A DNA stretch of 64,000 nt from positions 1-64,000 of the forward strand of contig LJCV01000220.1 in assembly GCA_001298575.1 (NCBI GenBank), written 5' to 3'. The translations under genes and the position numbers were made by a program. Of this stretch, positions 8,304 through 17,070 are shown in pieces (the stretch's first letter is position 1; each line of letters begins with the position of its first letter). The stretch is from Actinobacteria bacterium OK074. Its GTDB lineage: Bacteria; Actinomycetota; Actinomycetes; Streptomycetales; Streptomycetaceae. The notes below the pieces were generated by a model. It was given only the letters and a program-made list of their open reading frames with translations. It was not told the origin of the DNA and did no database searches.

Positions 8304-9322
8304 CGGCGGCCGAGCCGCTGCGGATCGGCGTCCTGGGCGCGGCCCGGATCGCCGAGTTGTCGATCGTCGGACCGGCCCGGTCCGGCGGCCATCGTCTGGT
8401 CGCGGTGGCCGCCCGCGACCGCGGCCGGGCCGAGGCGTTCGCCGCCGCGCACGGCGTGGAGCGGGTGGTCGGCTCCTACGCGGACCTGGTCGCCGCCCCG
8501 GAGGTCGAGGTCGTCTACAACCCCCTCGCCAACAGCCTGCACGGGCCGTGGAACCTGGCCGCGCTCCAGGCGGGCAAGCACGTCCTCACCGAGAAGCCGT
8601 CGGCGAGCAACGCGGCCGAGGCGGCCGAGGTGCACCAGGCCGTCGCCAAGGCGGGCACGGTGTTCATGGAGGGCTTCCACTACCTGTTCCACCCGGTCGT
8701 CCTGCGCCTGCACGAGCTGCTGGACAGCGGGGAGTTGGGCGAGCTGCGGCACGTCGAGACCATGGTCGCCATGCCCGCGCCCGCGGCCGGTGACGTCCGG
8801 TGGTCGCTGCCGCTGGCGGGCGGCGCGCTGATGGACCTCGGGTGCTACAGCCTGCACGCCCAGCGCATGCTCGCGCCCTGGGCGGGCGGGGCGCCCCAAC
8901 TGGTCGGCGCCCGCGGCGGCGCGAAGGCGCAGGCCCCGGGGGTCGACGAGTGGCTGGACGCCGACCTGGAGTTCCCGGGCGGCGTCACGGGCAGCGCCCG
9001 CTGCCACATGGCGTACCACGAGTGGCGGATGAGCTGCCGGGTCGTGGGCTCGCGCGGCGAGGCCACGATCGTGAACTTCGTCCAACCTCACCTGGACGAC
9101 CGGGTCGTCGTCCGCACGGCCGCCGGTGAACGCACCGAGGAACTCGGCCGCCGCTCCTCGTACACCTACCAACTGGAGGCGTTCGCCGCCCACTTGAGGC
9201 GCGGTGAACCGCTGGTACTCGACGCCGAGGACGCGCTGACGACCATGCGACTCATCGACGACTGCTACCGGTTGGCCGGGTTCCCGGTCCGGCCCCGTAC
9301 GGTCCTTCCGCACACCGGCTGA
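8300..9322 (+). CDS. Gfo/Idh/MocA-family oxidoreductase
   Basis: A second NAD(P)-dependent oxidoreductase, 340 residues, starting at a GTG that overlaps the previous stop. [14 protein letters not shown] is the Rossmann loop, EKPSASN holds the catalytic lysine, and [17 protein letters not shown] is the C-terminal domain motif. It resembles the trans-dihydrodiol/D-xylose dehydrogenase branch rather than IolG, so the two tandem enzymes probably act on different positions or intermediates. Its stop codon lies directly against the truncated end of the ABC ATPase pseudogene on the other strand. Confidence 0.83.
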   Translation: MTAAEPLRIGVLGAARIAELSIVGPARSGGHRLVAVAARDRGRAEAFAAAHGVERVVGSYADLVAAPEVEVVYNPLANSLHGPWNLAALQAGKHVLTEKPSASNAAEAAEVHQAVAKAGTVFMEGFHYLFHPVVLRLHELLDSGELGELRHVETMVAMPAPAAGDVRWSLPLAGGALMDLGCYSLHAQRMLAPWAGGAPQLVGARGGAKAQAPGVDEWLDADLEFPGGVTGSARCHMAYHEWRMSCRVVGSRGEATIVNFVQPHLDDRVVVRTAAGERTEELGRRSSYTYQLEAFAAHLRRGEPLVLDAEDALTTMRLIDDCYRLAGFPVRPRTVLPHTG

Positions 9323-9325
9323 GCT

Positions 9326-9987
9326 GAAGATGACCCCGAGGCCGCGGTCGCGGGCGGTGGCGATGTACTTCAGCACCACCCCCGACTGCTTGACGCCCAG
9401 CGCGGCGGTCGGCTCGTCGAGAATCAGCACCCGGGCGCCGAAATACACCGCGCGGGCGATGGCCACGGACTGGCGCTGGCCGCCCGACAGGGTGCCGATG
9501 GGCTGGTCCAGGTCGTCCAGGACGATGCCCATGTTCCGCAGCTCGGTGTCCGCGGTCTGCTTCATCCCGGCGATGTCGAGGCGGCGCACGGGCCATACGC
9601 CCCGGGTGAGTTCGGAGCCGAGGAAGAAGTTGCGCCACACCGGCATCAGGGGGACCGTGGCGAGGTCCTGGTAGACGGTGGCGATGCCCTGGTCGAGTGC
9701 CTCACGCGGGCTGGCGAAGTGGACCGGTTTGCCGTCCACGAGGACGTCGCCCTCGGGTGCTGGTGCAGCCCGGAGATGATTTTGATCAGCGTCGACTTGC
9801 CCGCGCCGTTGTCACCCAGCACGCACGTGACCTGTCCGGCCTTCACCGAGAGACCGACGCCGTGCAGGGCGTGGACGTTGCCGTACGCCTTGCCCGTGCC
9901 GCGCAGTTCGATGATCGGGGTACCCGTGGTGGGCTGCTCGTCGTCGATGAGGATTTCGCCGGCGGCGGTTGTGTTGTTGCTTGTCAT
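9326..9987 (-). pseudogene. Sugar ABC transporter ATP-binding protein, frameshifted and 3'-truncated
   Basis: The frame from ATG 9987 (behind GGAGGTGATCGG) encodes an RbsA/FrcA-type ATPase with Walker [10 protein letters not shown]. Near 9757 the coding sense shifts frame: after LHQHP the expected [16 protein letters not shown] continues in another frame. There follow LSGGQRQ (signature) and [11 protein letters not shown] (Walker B). Homology stops at RGLGVIF, so the H-loop and about 40 C-terminal residues are missing and the sequence abuts the stop of the upstream dehydrogenase. The frameshift could be a sequencing error; the truncation is structural. The transporter has no working ATPase here. 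Confidence 0.85.
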
Positions 9988-9995
9988 GGGACCGA

Positions 9996-11072
9996 TCACC
10001 TCCGGGTCGCCGTGTGACGGACCCACAGATTGACGAGAGCGGCGACCAGGAGCATCACGCCCAGGAACGCCTTGAACCAGTCGGGATTCCAGTTGGCGTA
10101 CACGATGCCCTGGTTGACCATCCCGAAGATGAACGCACCGATCACCGACCCCACCGCCGAACCGTGACCACCGGTCAGCAGACAGCCGCCGATCACCGCC
10201 GCGATGATGTACAGGAACTCGTTGCCGACGCCCTCGCCGGACTGCACGGTGTTGAACGAGAACAGCAGGTGCATGCCGACGAACCAGGCACCGGCGCCCA
10301 CGCCCATGAACAGCGCGATCTTGGTGAAGTTGACGGGGACACCCACCGCGCGGGCGCTCTCCTTGTTGCCACCGACGGCGAAGATCCAGTTCCCGAACTT
10401 GGTGCGCAGCAGCAGCCACGTCGCGATCCCCGCGAACGCCAGCCAGTAGAAAATCGTGATCTTGAAGTCGATGCCGCCGATGGTGAAGTCGGACGCGAAC
10501 ACGTCCTTGGCCTGGTTGAAGCCAGCCATGTCGCTGATCGAGTCGCTCGCCACGTTGCCCGTGAAGATCTTCGTCACGGCCAGGTTCGCACCCTGGAGGA
10601 TCAGGAACGAGCCGAGAGTCACCAGGAAGCTCGGCAGACCGGTCTTGATCAGCAGCCAGCCGTTGAACGCACCGACGGTCAGCGAGACCAGCAGCGCGAC
10701 GAACACGCCGCTCCACACGTTCACCGTCAGCTGGAAGCTCAGGATCGCCGCCGTCAGCGCCGAACTCGTCACCGCCACACCGGCCGAGAGGTCGAACTCA
10801 CCGCCGATCATCAGCAACGCCACCGGCAGCGCCATGATCCCCATCACGGATGCCTGGTAGAGCACGGTGGACAGCGCGCCCACCTCGCGGAAGGCCGGAG
10901 CCACCGCGAAGAAGAACAGGTACACGCCCACCGCCGCGTTCAGCGCGCCGACTTCCGGGCGGGCCAGGAGCCTGCGGCTCAGGGAACGGCCGGCCGTGCG
11001 GCCGTCCTTCTCGGCGGCTGGGGCCGGTGACGGGGAGCTCGTCGCCAGGGCTGTCGTTTGCGTCATCTCCAT
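9996..11072 (-). CDS. Sugar ABC transporter permease (RbsC/FrcC type)
   Basis: A 358-residue polytopic membrane protein of the BPD_transp_2 family, with about ten hydrophobic segments and the family signatures LMIGGEFDLSAG and VIGGCLLTGGHGSAVG. ATG 11072 overlaps the stop of the substrate-binding protein (TGATG). The gene is open throughout. Because the downstream ATPase gene is broken, the permease can only function if a multitasking ATPase encoded elsewhere serves it. Confidence 0.9.
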   Translation of the reverse strand: MEMTQTTALATSSPSPAPAAEKDGRTAGRSLSRRLLARPEVGALNAAVGVYLFFFAVAPAFREVGALSTVLYQASVMGIMALPVALLMIGGEFDLSAGVAVTSSALTAAILSFQLTVNVWSGVFVALLVSLTVGAFNGWLLIKTGLPSFLVTLGSFLILQGANLAVTKIFTGNVASDSISDMAGFNQAKDVFASDFTIGGIDFKITIFYWLAFAGIATWLLLRTKFGNWIFAVGGNKESARAVGVPVNFTKIALFMGVGAGAWFVGMHLLFSFNTVQSGEGVGNEFLYIIAAVIGGCLLTGGHGSAVGSVIGAFIFGMVNQGIVYANWNPDWFKAFLGVMLLVAALVNLWVRHTATRR

Positions 11073-12091
11073 CACCGGGTGCCCTTCGCGGCGTACGTGG
11101 CGATCGTGTCGACGTTGGACTTGTCGACGAAGGCAGGGCCGGTCAGCACGGGCTGCTCGCCGCCGCCGCTGTAGTTGCCGTTGTTCTTGTAGAGCCACAG
11201 CGCGTCGACGGACAAGTAGCCCTGGAGGTAGGGCTGTTGGTCGACCGCGAACTGGATGGTGCCCTTCTGGATCGCGCCGGTCAGGTCCTTGTTGAGGTCG
11301 AAGGTGGCGATCTTCGCCTTGCTGCCCGCGTCCGACACCGCCTGCACCGCGGTCAGCGCGACCGGGGCACCGAGCGTGACGACCTCGTCGATGGAGGTGT
11401 CCTGCTTCAGCTTCGCCGTGATCGTCGACTGCACCGAGGGCGTGTCGGCGCCGTTGACGTACAGGACCTGGATCCTGCCCGAGAAGGTCTTCTCCACACC
11501 CGCGCACCGGGCCTCCAGGGCGACCTGCCCCTGCTCCTGGATGACACAGACGGCGTTCTTGGCGCCCTCTTCGTTGAGTTTCCTGCCGACGGCCTCGCCG
11601 GCGACGGTCTCGTCCTGGCCGAAGTACTCCAGCAGGCCCTGGCTCTTCCAGTCGTCGACCCCGGAGTTGAAGCCGACCACCGGGATGCCGGCCTTCTCCG
11701 CCTTGGCCACGGCGTCCTTCATCGCGTCGGGCTTGGCCAGCGTGACCGCGATCCCGTCGACCTTCTGGTCGATCGCGTTCTGCACCAGGCTGGCCTGGTT
11801 GCCCCCGCTGGGGTCCGAGGAGTAGACGAGCTTGATGTTGTCCTTGGCGGCAGCGGCCTGCGCGCCCTTGCGGATGGTGTCCCAGAACGTGTCACCCGGG
11901 ACCGCATGGGTGATCATCGCCACCGTCATCCGCGGCGTGGTGGCCCTGCCGGCCGAGACGTCGCTCGCACTCTCCTCGGCCTTCTTGCCACCGGTACCGC
12001 TGGAGCACCCGGCCACAAGGAGTGCGGCGGCTGCGACCGCCGCGAGAACGGGGACGGTTCTGCGGGAACGGGGGTGGGACGAACGGTCCAT
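11072..12091 (-). CDS. Sugar ABC transporter substrate-binding lipoprotein
   Basis: A 339-residue periplasmic-binding-protein type 1 lipoprotein. It has an N-terminal basic region, a hydrophobic core and lipobox LLVAGC with Cys29, then a ribose-binding-like fold (AMITHAVPGDTFWDTIRKGA; AGIPVVGFNSGVDDW). It is first in the ABC operon and would capture a sugar or cyclitol outside the cell. The IolG/IolE-like neighbours suggest inositol or a related cyclitol. The gene is intact although its ATPase is not. Confidence 0.9.
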   Translation of the reverse strand: MDRSSHPRSRRTVPVLAAVAAAALLVAGCSSGTGGKKAEESASDVSAGRATTPRMTVAMITHAVPGDTFWDTIRKGAQAAAAKDNIKLVYSSDPSGGNQASLVQNAIDQKVDGIAVTLAKPDAMKDAVAKAEKAGIPVVGFNSGVDDWKSQGLLEYFGQDETVAGEAVGRKLNEEGAKNAVCVIQEQGQVALEARCAGVEKTFSGRIQVLYVNGADTPSVQSTITAKLKQDTSIDEVVTLGAPVALTAVQAVSDAGSKAKIATFDLNKDLTGAIQKGTIQFAVDQQPYLQGYLSVDALWLYKNNGNYSGGGEQPVLTGPAFVDKSNVDTIATYAAKGTR

Positions 12092-12194
12092 CTTTCCAGC
12101 ACCTCACTGTGCTTACGGGGGGAAAGGGGGGAGCGGCTGACCAAGCGGACACTGCACATCGCATGCCGTTAACACGGCTGTTTCCTATGCCGAG

Positions 12195-12223
12195 ATAGAA
12201 CCGTCACGCCACCCAGAGGTCAA
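12195..12223 (-). promoter_or_regulatory. Candidate promoter of the ABC transporter operon
   Basis: On the minus strand TTGACC (12223-12218) is separated by 17 bases from TTCTAT (12200-12195), about 100 bases before the lipoprotein start. The -35 fits the major sigma factor of Streptomyces; the -10 is a weak match. The whole 12180-12300 stretch is unusually A+T-rich for this window. Confidence 0.3.
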
Positions 12224-12387
12224 CATTTGCAATGACATCATTTATCCATCAAGGCAAGATGCCAGAACATTTACTTGACGCTGGTAGCGGCGACCTCTAC
12301 ACCTGAAATAGCCGGACGTCCCGGCTTTTCCCCCTCACCCCCGGCCGCGACGGGTGACACGCGTGCCCGCATACAGGAGATCCGCGA

Positions 12388-12629
12388 ATGAGCCCTTCTT
12401 TCGATGCCGTGACCGTGGGGCCCACGAGTGTCGACAAGGACGAGGTGGCGATGGGTTCGATGAACCGGGTTCGCTCACCACGCTGGAGTCCGCCACGCAG
12501 GCCGTCCGCGCCATGACCGAACGCCAACTCCAGCTGTTCGTCGAGCCGTTCGTGTCCCGGCGGGTCGACGGGCGGGTCGGGAACGACCTGAGCGCGGACG
12601 CGGTCGACACGGCCGTGACCCTGCTGTGA
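12388..12629 (+). pseudogene. Fused remnants resembling an iol kinase N-terminus and an iol aldolase
   Basis: ATG 12388 has a good ribosome binding site (AGGAGATCCGCGA) and begins MSPSFDAVTVGPTSVD, like the start of PfkB/IolC-type sugar kinases, but soon degenerates. From about 12470, in another frame, LTTLESATQAV and LFVEPFVSRRVDGRVGNDL resemble the (beta/alpha)8 aldolase-like protein that accompanies iolC in actinobacterial inositol clusters. It stops at 12629. Both matches are from memory of the families and need a search. The stretch cannot encode a working enzyme. Confidence 0.45.
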
Positions 12630-12650
12630 GGCCTGTGCGGCCACCGGCCG

Positions 12651-13150
12651 TCACTCCTGCACGGTGGGCCGGACGACGACCTCGCTGATGTCGATGTCTG
12701 CGGGCTGCTCGATCGCGTAACCGATCGCGGACGCGACGGCGGAGGGCGGGATGGCGATCTCGTCGCACTGTCGGGCCAGCGCCGCCGCGGCCTCGGGGCT
12801 CGCCCCCTTGCCGACCCCCTCGGTGTTGGTGAACCCCGGCGAGACGAGGGTGACGCGCAGGCCGGGACCCGACTCCTGCCGCAATCCTTCGGTCAGCACT
12901 TTGACCGCCGCCTTGGTGGCCGCGTAGACGCCCTGCGGTGATTTCACGACGTAGGCAGCGGTGGAGGCGACGTTGACGAACCGGCCGGAGCGCTGCCGCC
13001 GGAAGACGGGCAGGGCCGCTCCGCTCCCGTTCAGCAGGCCGGTGACGTGCGTCGCGACCATCGCGTCCCAGTCGTCCTGGCGCAGCTCGTCGAGGGGCGA
13101 CACCGCCATCGTGCCGGCGTTGGAGACCAGGACGTCGAACCGGACGCCTG
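12651..13150 (-). pseudogene. Short-chain dehydrogenase/reductase lacking its N-terminal part
   Basis: The minus-strand frame encodes the middle and end of a classical SDR: VLVSNAGTMAVSPLDEL (NAG motif), FVNVASTAAY with the catalytic Ser, YAATK (YxxxK) and a normal C-terminus ending at 12651. The N-terminal ~80 residues with the TGxxxGIG nucleotide-binding motif are absent. Homology ends near 13145-13150, where plus-strand TetR sequence begins. The frame stays open further upstream but reads antisense through that TetR remnant. Confidence 0.75.
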
Positions 13151-13304
13151 TGCGGCCGCCGGGGCGATCCGCACCGACATCAGCGCCTCCGACATGGGCG
13201 CCGCGCTCGCGGGCATCGCCCTCACCTCGGCACAGCCCGCCCAACGCGAGCAGGCCGAACGCCTGCTCGACCTCACGCTGGACGGACTGGCCGCGTGGCC
13301 GTGA
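13150..13304 (+). pseudogene. C-terminal stub of a TetR-family regulator
   Basis: The plus-strand frame ending at 13304 reads AAGAIRTDISASDMGAALAG, then REQAERLLDLTLDGL, a typical end of a TetR/AcrR ligand-binding domain. The helix-turn-helix half is missing. With the head-less SDR directly upstream on the opposite strand, the simplest explanation is one deletion that removed both 5' ends and the shared divergent promoter. Confidence 0.65.
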
Positions 13305-13327
13305 CACCCCCGCAGCCGGCGTAGAAC

Positions 13328-13370
13328 AGGGGTGGCGGGGGCGACCGTGGTTTCGCCCCCGCCGCCCCTG
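13328..13370. terminator. Strong hairpin terminator between convergent genes
   Basis: An 18-base stem (13328-13345 with 13353-13370, one G-T pair) with a short loop lies between the TetR stub on the plus strand and the isomerase end on the minus strand, so it can act in both directions. Confidence 0.75.
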
Positions 13371-13376
13371 TGGCCT

Positions 13377-14225
13377 TTAGTTCACCAGCGCCGCGGCGCT
13401 CCGGTAGGCCGCGGCGGCGGCCTCCCGGACGGGCAGTGCCCGGTGCGCGTCGGAGAGGATCTCCACGCCCCAGGGCCCGCGGAAGCCCGCCGTACGCAGC
13501 GCGGCGACGATCCCCGGCAGGTCGAACGAGCCCTCGCCGCACAGCAGGCGCCGGTGGACGGTGTCCTCGAAGAGCGTGCCGACGACCAGGCTGTCGGCGT
13601 CGTTCAGTTCCACGCCCACGATCCGCGCCCCGGGCACCTCCGCCAGTTCGGCGGGCGGGGTGTGGGCGCGCTCGGTGTGCCAGACGTCGATGATGAGGCC
13701 GCCCGCCGGGTGCCCGGCGGCCTCGACGAGCCGGAGCCCGTCGTGCACGGTCTTGAGGTTGGACCAGGGCAGCGGCTCGACGCCGAGCCGGGCGCCCACG
13801 TCGTCGGCCTGCGCCGCCAGCACGGCGAACTCCTTGGCCCAGACGTCGGGTTCCCAGGGCTCGTCCGCCACGTCGGGGCCGATCTTGAAGGTGCGGGCGC
13901 CGAGCGCCTCGATGGCCCGCAGCATTCCGCCGCGGACGACGTCCGACGCGGCCCGCCGGGGTCCGTCGGCCCACCAGTCGGTCAACAGCTCCAACTCGAC
14001 GTGCTGGATTCCGTTGTCCGCGAAGAGCGACCGGATTCCGGCGAGCCCGTATGCACGCTCGGCCTCCACCAGGTCCGCGTACAGCAGCCCGAAGGCGGTG
14101 AATCCGGCGTCGCGTGCCGCTTCCACCCGTTCCCGGAGGTTCAGTGGACTGCGCTGGTCCTCTTGGTCGGGACGGGCGTCGCCCGCGGTGGTCCAGCACG
14201 TGGCCAGAAATTCGTCAGCGGTCAT
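13377..14225 (-). CDS. Sugar phosphate isomerase/epimerase (TIM barrel)
   Basis: A 282-residue xylose-isomerase-like TIM barrel protein. Metal-binding Glu/Asp/His residues appear in GVEPLPWSN, LIIDVWHTERA, GVELNDAD and WGVEILSD, the layout of IolE/IolI-type enzymes. Such proteins isomerise or dehydrate keto-sugars or cyclitols. It is transcribed with the second isomerase upstream on the same strand, though about 155 bases separate them. The exact reaction cannot be told. Confidence 0.82.
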   Translation of the reverse strand: MTADEFLATCWTTAGDARPDQEDQRSPLNLRERVEAARDAGFTAFGLLYADLVEAERAYGLAGIRSLFADNGIQHVELELLTDWWADGPRRAASDVVRGGMLRAIEALGARTFKIGPDVADEPWEPDVWAKEFAVLAAQADDVGARLGVEPLPWSNLKTVHDGLRLVEAAGHPAGGLIIDVWHTERAHTPPAELAEVPGARIVGVELNDADSLVVGTLFEDTVHRRLLCGEGSFDLPGIVAALRTAGFRGPWGVEILSDAHRALPVREAAAAAYRSAAALVN

Positions 14226-14380
14226 TTCTGTTTCCTGGATTCCTCATGTTCGGGAAAAGACGCCGGCATGCAACGAATGGAAAGAAGAACGGGCAGACGG
14301 TGCCCCGATATTCTTCGATGTTCCGCTGACACCGGTCAATCCCTCAGAAGACATCAAAAACACATCAGCTGCGTATACGG

Positions 14381-15268
14381 CTACGCGACGCCGCGCAGCA
14401 CCGTGCGCAAGTATTCGGCGCTGGCCCACACGTCCTCGACCGGTCCCTTCGCGGTGGGCTCCGCGGTGAGGATGGTGTCCTGTTCGAGGACGTACCAGCC
14501 GTCGTAGCCGCGGGCGCCGAGGTGGGTGACGATGGCCTGGACGTCCACGTCGCCGGCGCCCAGCGGGCGGTACATGCCCTTGCGTACGGCGTCGGTGTAG
14601 CTGAGCCGTCCGTCCTGGACCTTGGCGGCGAGGGAGGCGTCCACGTCCTTCATGTGGGTGTGGGCGATGCGTTCGGGCGCCTGCCGGGTGAGTTCGGCGG
14701 GGTCGGTGCCGCCGATGAGGAGGTGGCCGGTGTCGAGGCAGAGCGAGATCGCCGAGTGCTCCAGGACACGCCGGACCTCGTCGCCGTTCTCGATCATCGT
14801 GCCGACGTGCGGGTGCAGCACGGCGCGGACGCCGCGTTCGGCGGCCAGCGAGGCGAGCCGGTCGAGGTTGGAGAGCAGCAACTTCCAGCCGTCGGCGTCG
14901 AGTTCGGGGCGGGAGTCGTAGCCGTCCTGGCCGGTGACGGCCGACAGGACCAGCACCTCGGCCTTGGAGGCGTCGTAGCCCGCCAGGAGCTGTTCGGCCC
15001 CGGGCAGCGGGTCGTGTCCGGGCACGTGCAGCAGCAGCGGGGTGAAGCCGCCGACGGCGTGCAGGTCGTGGTCGGCCAGCGTGCGCGCCATGGCGTCCGG
15101 CTCGCCTGGCAGGAAGCCATCGGGGCCGAACTCGGTGGCGGCCAGGCCGACCTCGCGCATCTCGTTCAGCACGCGTTCGGGCGTCAACTGGTAGCCCCAG
15201 CCGGGGACTTCGCACACTCCCCAGGAGATGGGGGCACCGGCGATCCTGTTCAGGGAGGAGGTGGTCAT
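14381..15268 (-). CDS. IolE-like inosose dehydratase / sugar phosphate isomerase
   Basis: A 295-residue TIM-barrel enzyme beginning GAPISWGVCEVPGWGYQL, the typical N-terminus of actinobacterial inosose dehydratase (IolE) homologues. LHPHVGTMIENGDEV, SLCLDTGHLLIGGTDP and HTHMKDVD carry the His/Asp/Glu metal ligands. IolE dehydrates 2-keto-myo-inositol in inositol catabolism, which matches the IolG-like dehydrogenase at 7302. Its ATG overlaps the stop of a broken hydroxyacid dehydrogenase gene (ATGA), so they once formed one operon. Confidence 0.83.
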   Translation of the reverse strand: MTTSSLNRIAGAPISWGVCEVPGWGYQLTPERVLNEMREVGLAATEFGPDGFLPGEPDAMARTLADHDLHAVGGFTPLLLHVPGHDPLPGAEQLLAGYDASKAEVLVLSAVTGQDGYDSRPELDADGWKLLLSNLDRLASLAAERGVRAVLHPHVGTMIENGDEVRRVLEHSAISLCLDTGHLLIGGTDPAELTRQAPERIAHTHMKDVDASLAAKVQDGRLSYTDAVRKGMYRPLGAGDVDVQAIVTHLGARGYDGWYVLEQDTILTAEPTAKGPVEDVWASAEYLRTVLRGVA

Positions 15269-15922
15269 GCTGTGGCCTTTCGGTGGTTCCACTCGGGGTT
15301 GGCGACCGCGGCCGGTGCGCGGCCGGCGAGGACGTCGGCGACACCGCGCGCCACGTCGACGAAGGTCAGGGTCATGGCCCGGCATGTCATACCCATCGGA
15401 TGCGGGGTCATGACGACGTCGGGGTGGTCGAACAACGGATGGTAGAGGGCCGGTTCGGGTTCGAACACGTCCACTCCCACGCCCGCCGGCCTGCCCGACT
15501 CCAGGGCGGCCAGGGTGGCGTCCGGGTCGAACAGGCCGCCGCGCCCGCAAATGATCAGGATCGCGCCCGGTCCGACGCGGGCCGGCAACCGCTCGTCCAC
15601 GAGGTGCCGGGTCTCCTCGACGAGCGGCGCGTGCGGGGTCAGGCTGCCGCTGTTCGGAGTGATGACCACGGAGATCCCGCGGCCGGAGGCCGCCGCCACG
15701 TCGACCAGGTCGACACCGACACCGATGCGGGCGATGACCCGCAGCCGGGGCGCGCCGCAGGAGGTCCTCGTCGCCCCGCCGGTCGGCGCGGACGATGGCG
15801 CCCTCGGCGACGGCGAGGGCGTCGGGGGTGGGGTCCGCGACGAAGGTGCCCCGGTCCCCGAGGGCCGGGGCCACTGTGTCGACGTCGACGGGGCCGAGGG
15901 CCACCACGGCATGCTTGCTCAT
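15265..15922 (-). pseudogene. D-2-hydroxyacid dehydrogenase with frameshift and lost Rossmann domain
   Basis: From ATG 15922 the frame reads MSKHAVVALGPVDVDTVAPA. Near 15741-15757 the coding sense moves to another frame (RLRVIARIGVGVDLVDVAAA). After VVITPNSGS the sequence jumps straight to LTPHAPLVEETRHLV, so the whole NAD-binding segment with GxGxxG is absent. The C-terminal half (GRGGLFDPDATLAALESG; DVFEPEP; MTPHP) remains. About 220 residues are left of roughly 320. It cannot be a working dehydrogenase. Confidence 0.8.
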
Positions 15923-15926
15923 ACGA

Positions 15927-16148
15927 TCAACTCCGCACCGGATGGCCGAAGTTCGCCCTCGCGAACGCGGGCACCGATTGCCGGGCACCGCTCCGCGCGG
16001 AGGCGCCCGCCGCCTCGACGTCCTCGGGGCCGGCCACCGTCACGGTGCCGACGGTCTTGCTGTCGAAGGGCGACGTGGCGTCCCGGGTCCGCCCCTCCCC
16101 CGCCGATGCCCGCCATCGGCTTCCGCTGAGTAGTTCCGCAGGCGCCAT
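15927..16148 (-). pseudogene. N-terminal stub of an aldehyde dehydrogenase
   Basis: ATG 16148 follows GGAGGGAGAGGGCG. The first ~50 residues, MAPAELLSGSRWRASAGEG and SPFDSKTVGTVTVAGPEDVE, match the N-terminus of NAD-dependent aldehyde dehydrogenases. The frame then degenerates and stops at 15927, leaving ~73 of about 480 residues and no catalytic Cys or Glu. A dehydrogenase of this superfamily (IolA/MmsA) ends inositol catabolism, which would fit the locus, but the stub is too short to assign. Confidence 0.6.
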
Positions 16149-16431
16149 CGCCCTCTCCCTCCAGAAACCGTCAAGGCTGGTCCATGGCTCTCCGCGGAAC
16201 GTTCGAAGGACCTCTCGCAAGGCCGAAGAAGCACTCATCAGCCGACCGCCAGGCCGTCTACATGGGCGCAACGCTAGGCGGGCCGCGGGGTAATACTGAA
16301 GGGGCGGAATCCATCATTATCGCGTCATTGGGCACCTCCTTTTTCCATCATCCGTACGGCCGACGCACACACCCGGCGGTGAACGATCACGCCGCGCACC
16401 GGCCGCAGCGGGCCGCTGGAATACTCCGGCC

Positions 16432-16959
16432 ATGGACATGCGCACGCGGCACGATCGGATACGGCCGGACCGGGCGGCGCCCGAGGCCGGCTCGGACCGC
16501 CCCCTGGACTGGGGGCTGCGTTCCGCGGAGCAGGCGGACGTCGAGGTGATCGCCGAGTTGCGGGCGGTGGTGCTGCGCCCGGACCTGGAGCGGCTGGGCC
16601 GGTTCGACGAGCACCGGGTCCGGCAGCGGCTGCGGGACTCCTTCTCCCCGCGGCACACCTCGGTCGTCGTGGCCGACGGCGCCTTCGCGGGCTGCGTCAC
16701 CGTGCGGCCGGCCGAGGACGGGCGGTGGCTGGAGCATTTCTATCTCGCCCCGGGTGTCCAGGGCCGGGGCCTCGGTTCGGCCGTCCTGCGCACACTGCTG
16801 CGTCGCGCCGACGCCGATGGCGTTCCCGTACGCCTGAACGTCCTCCAGGGCAGCGCCGCCCGTCGGCTGTACGAACGCCACGGGTTCGCTGTCGAGGCTC
16901 AGGACCCGATCGACGTCTCCATGGTGCGACGGCCGGGTGCGGGCGCCTCCGGGACGTGA
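16432..16959 (+). CDS. GNAT-family N-acetyltransferase
   Basis: A 175-residue acetyltransferase with the acetyl-CoA motif A FYLAPGVQGRGLGSAVLRTL (residues 104-123) and motif B RLNVLQGSAARRLYERHGF. The first ~30 residues are Arg-rich and may be a disordered leader, and the ATG at 16438 is an alternative start. It stands alone between the decayed locus and the xylan operon. Substrate unknown. Confidence 0.83.
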   Translation: MDMRTRHDRIRPDRAAPEAGSDRPLDWGLRSAEQADVEVIAELRAVVLRPDLERLGRFDEHRVRQRLRDSFSPRHTSVVVADGAFAGCVTVRPAEDGRWLEHFYLAPGVQGRGLGSAVLRTLLRRADADGVPVRLNVLQGSAARRLYERHGFAVEAQDPIDVSMVRRPGAGASGT

Positions 16960-17013
16960 ACCGGTGCTGAGGGCGCGCGTCGCCCGACCGCTGCCGCTGC
17001 TCGACGCCGTCGT

Positions 17014-17043
17014 GTGGCGCGGCGGTCACGGCCGCCGCGCCAC
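17014..17043. terminator. Hairpin between convergent genes
   Basis: GTGGCGCGGCGG (17014-17025) and its exact complement (17032-17043) form a 12-base stem with a 6-base loop between the GNAT gene and the xylan operon, which converge here. It can terminate both. Confidence 0.7.
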
Positions 17044-17070
17044 GGGTACGGTGTTCGGGGTTTTCCGGGG

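Noticed and set aside
8144..9739. A 531-codon minus-strand frame starting like an ABC ATPase and running through the second Gfo/Idh gene
   Set aside because: Only its first ~140 residues are ABC ATPase; the rest is antisense to the Gfo/Idh gene. It is treated as a truncated pseudogene.
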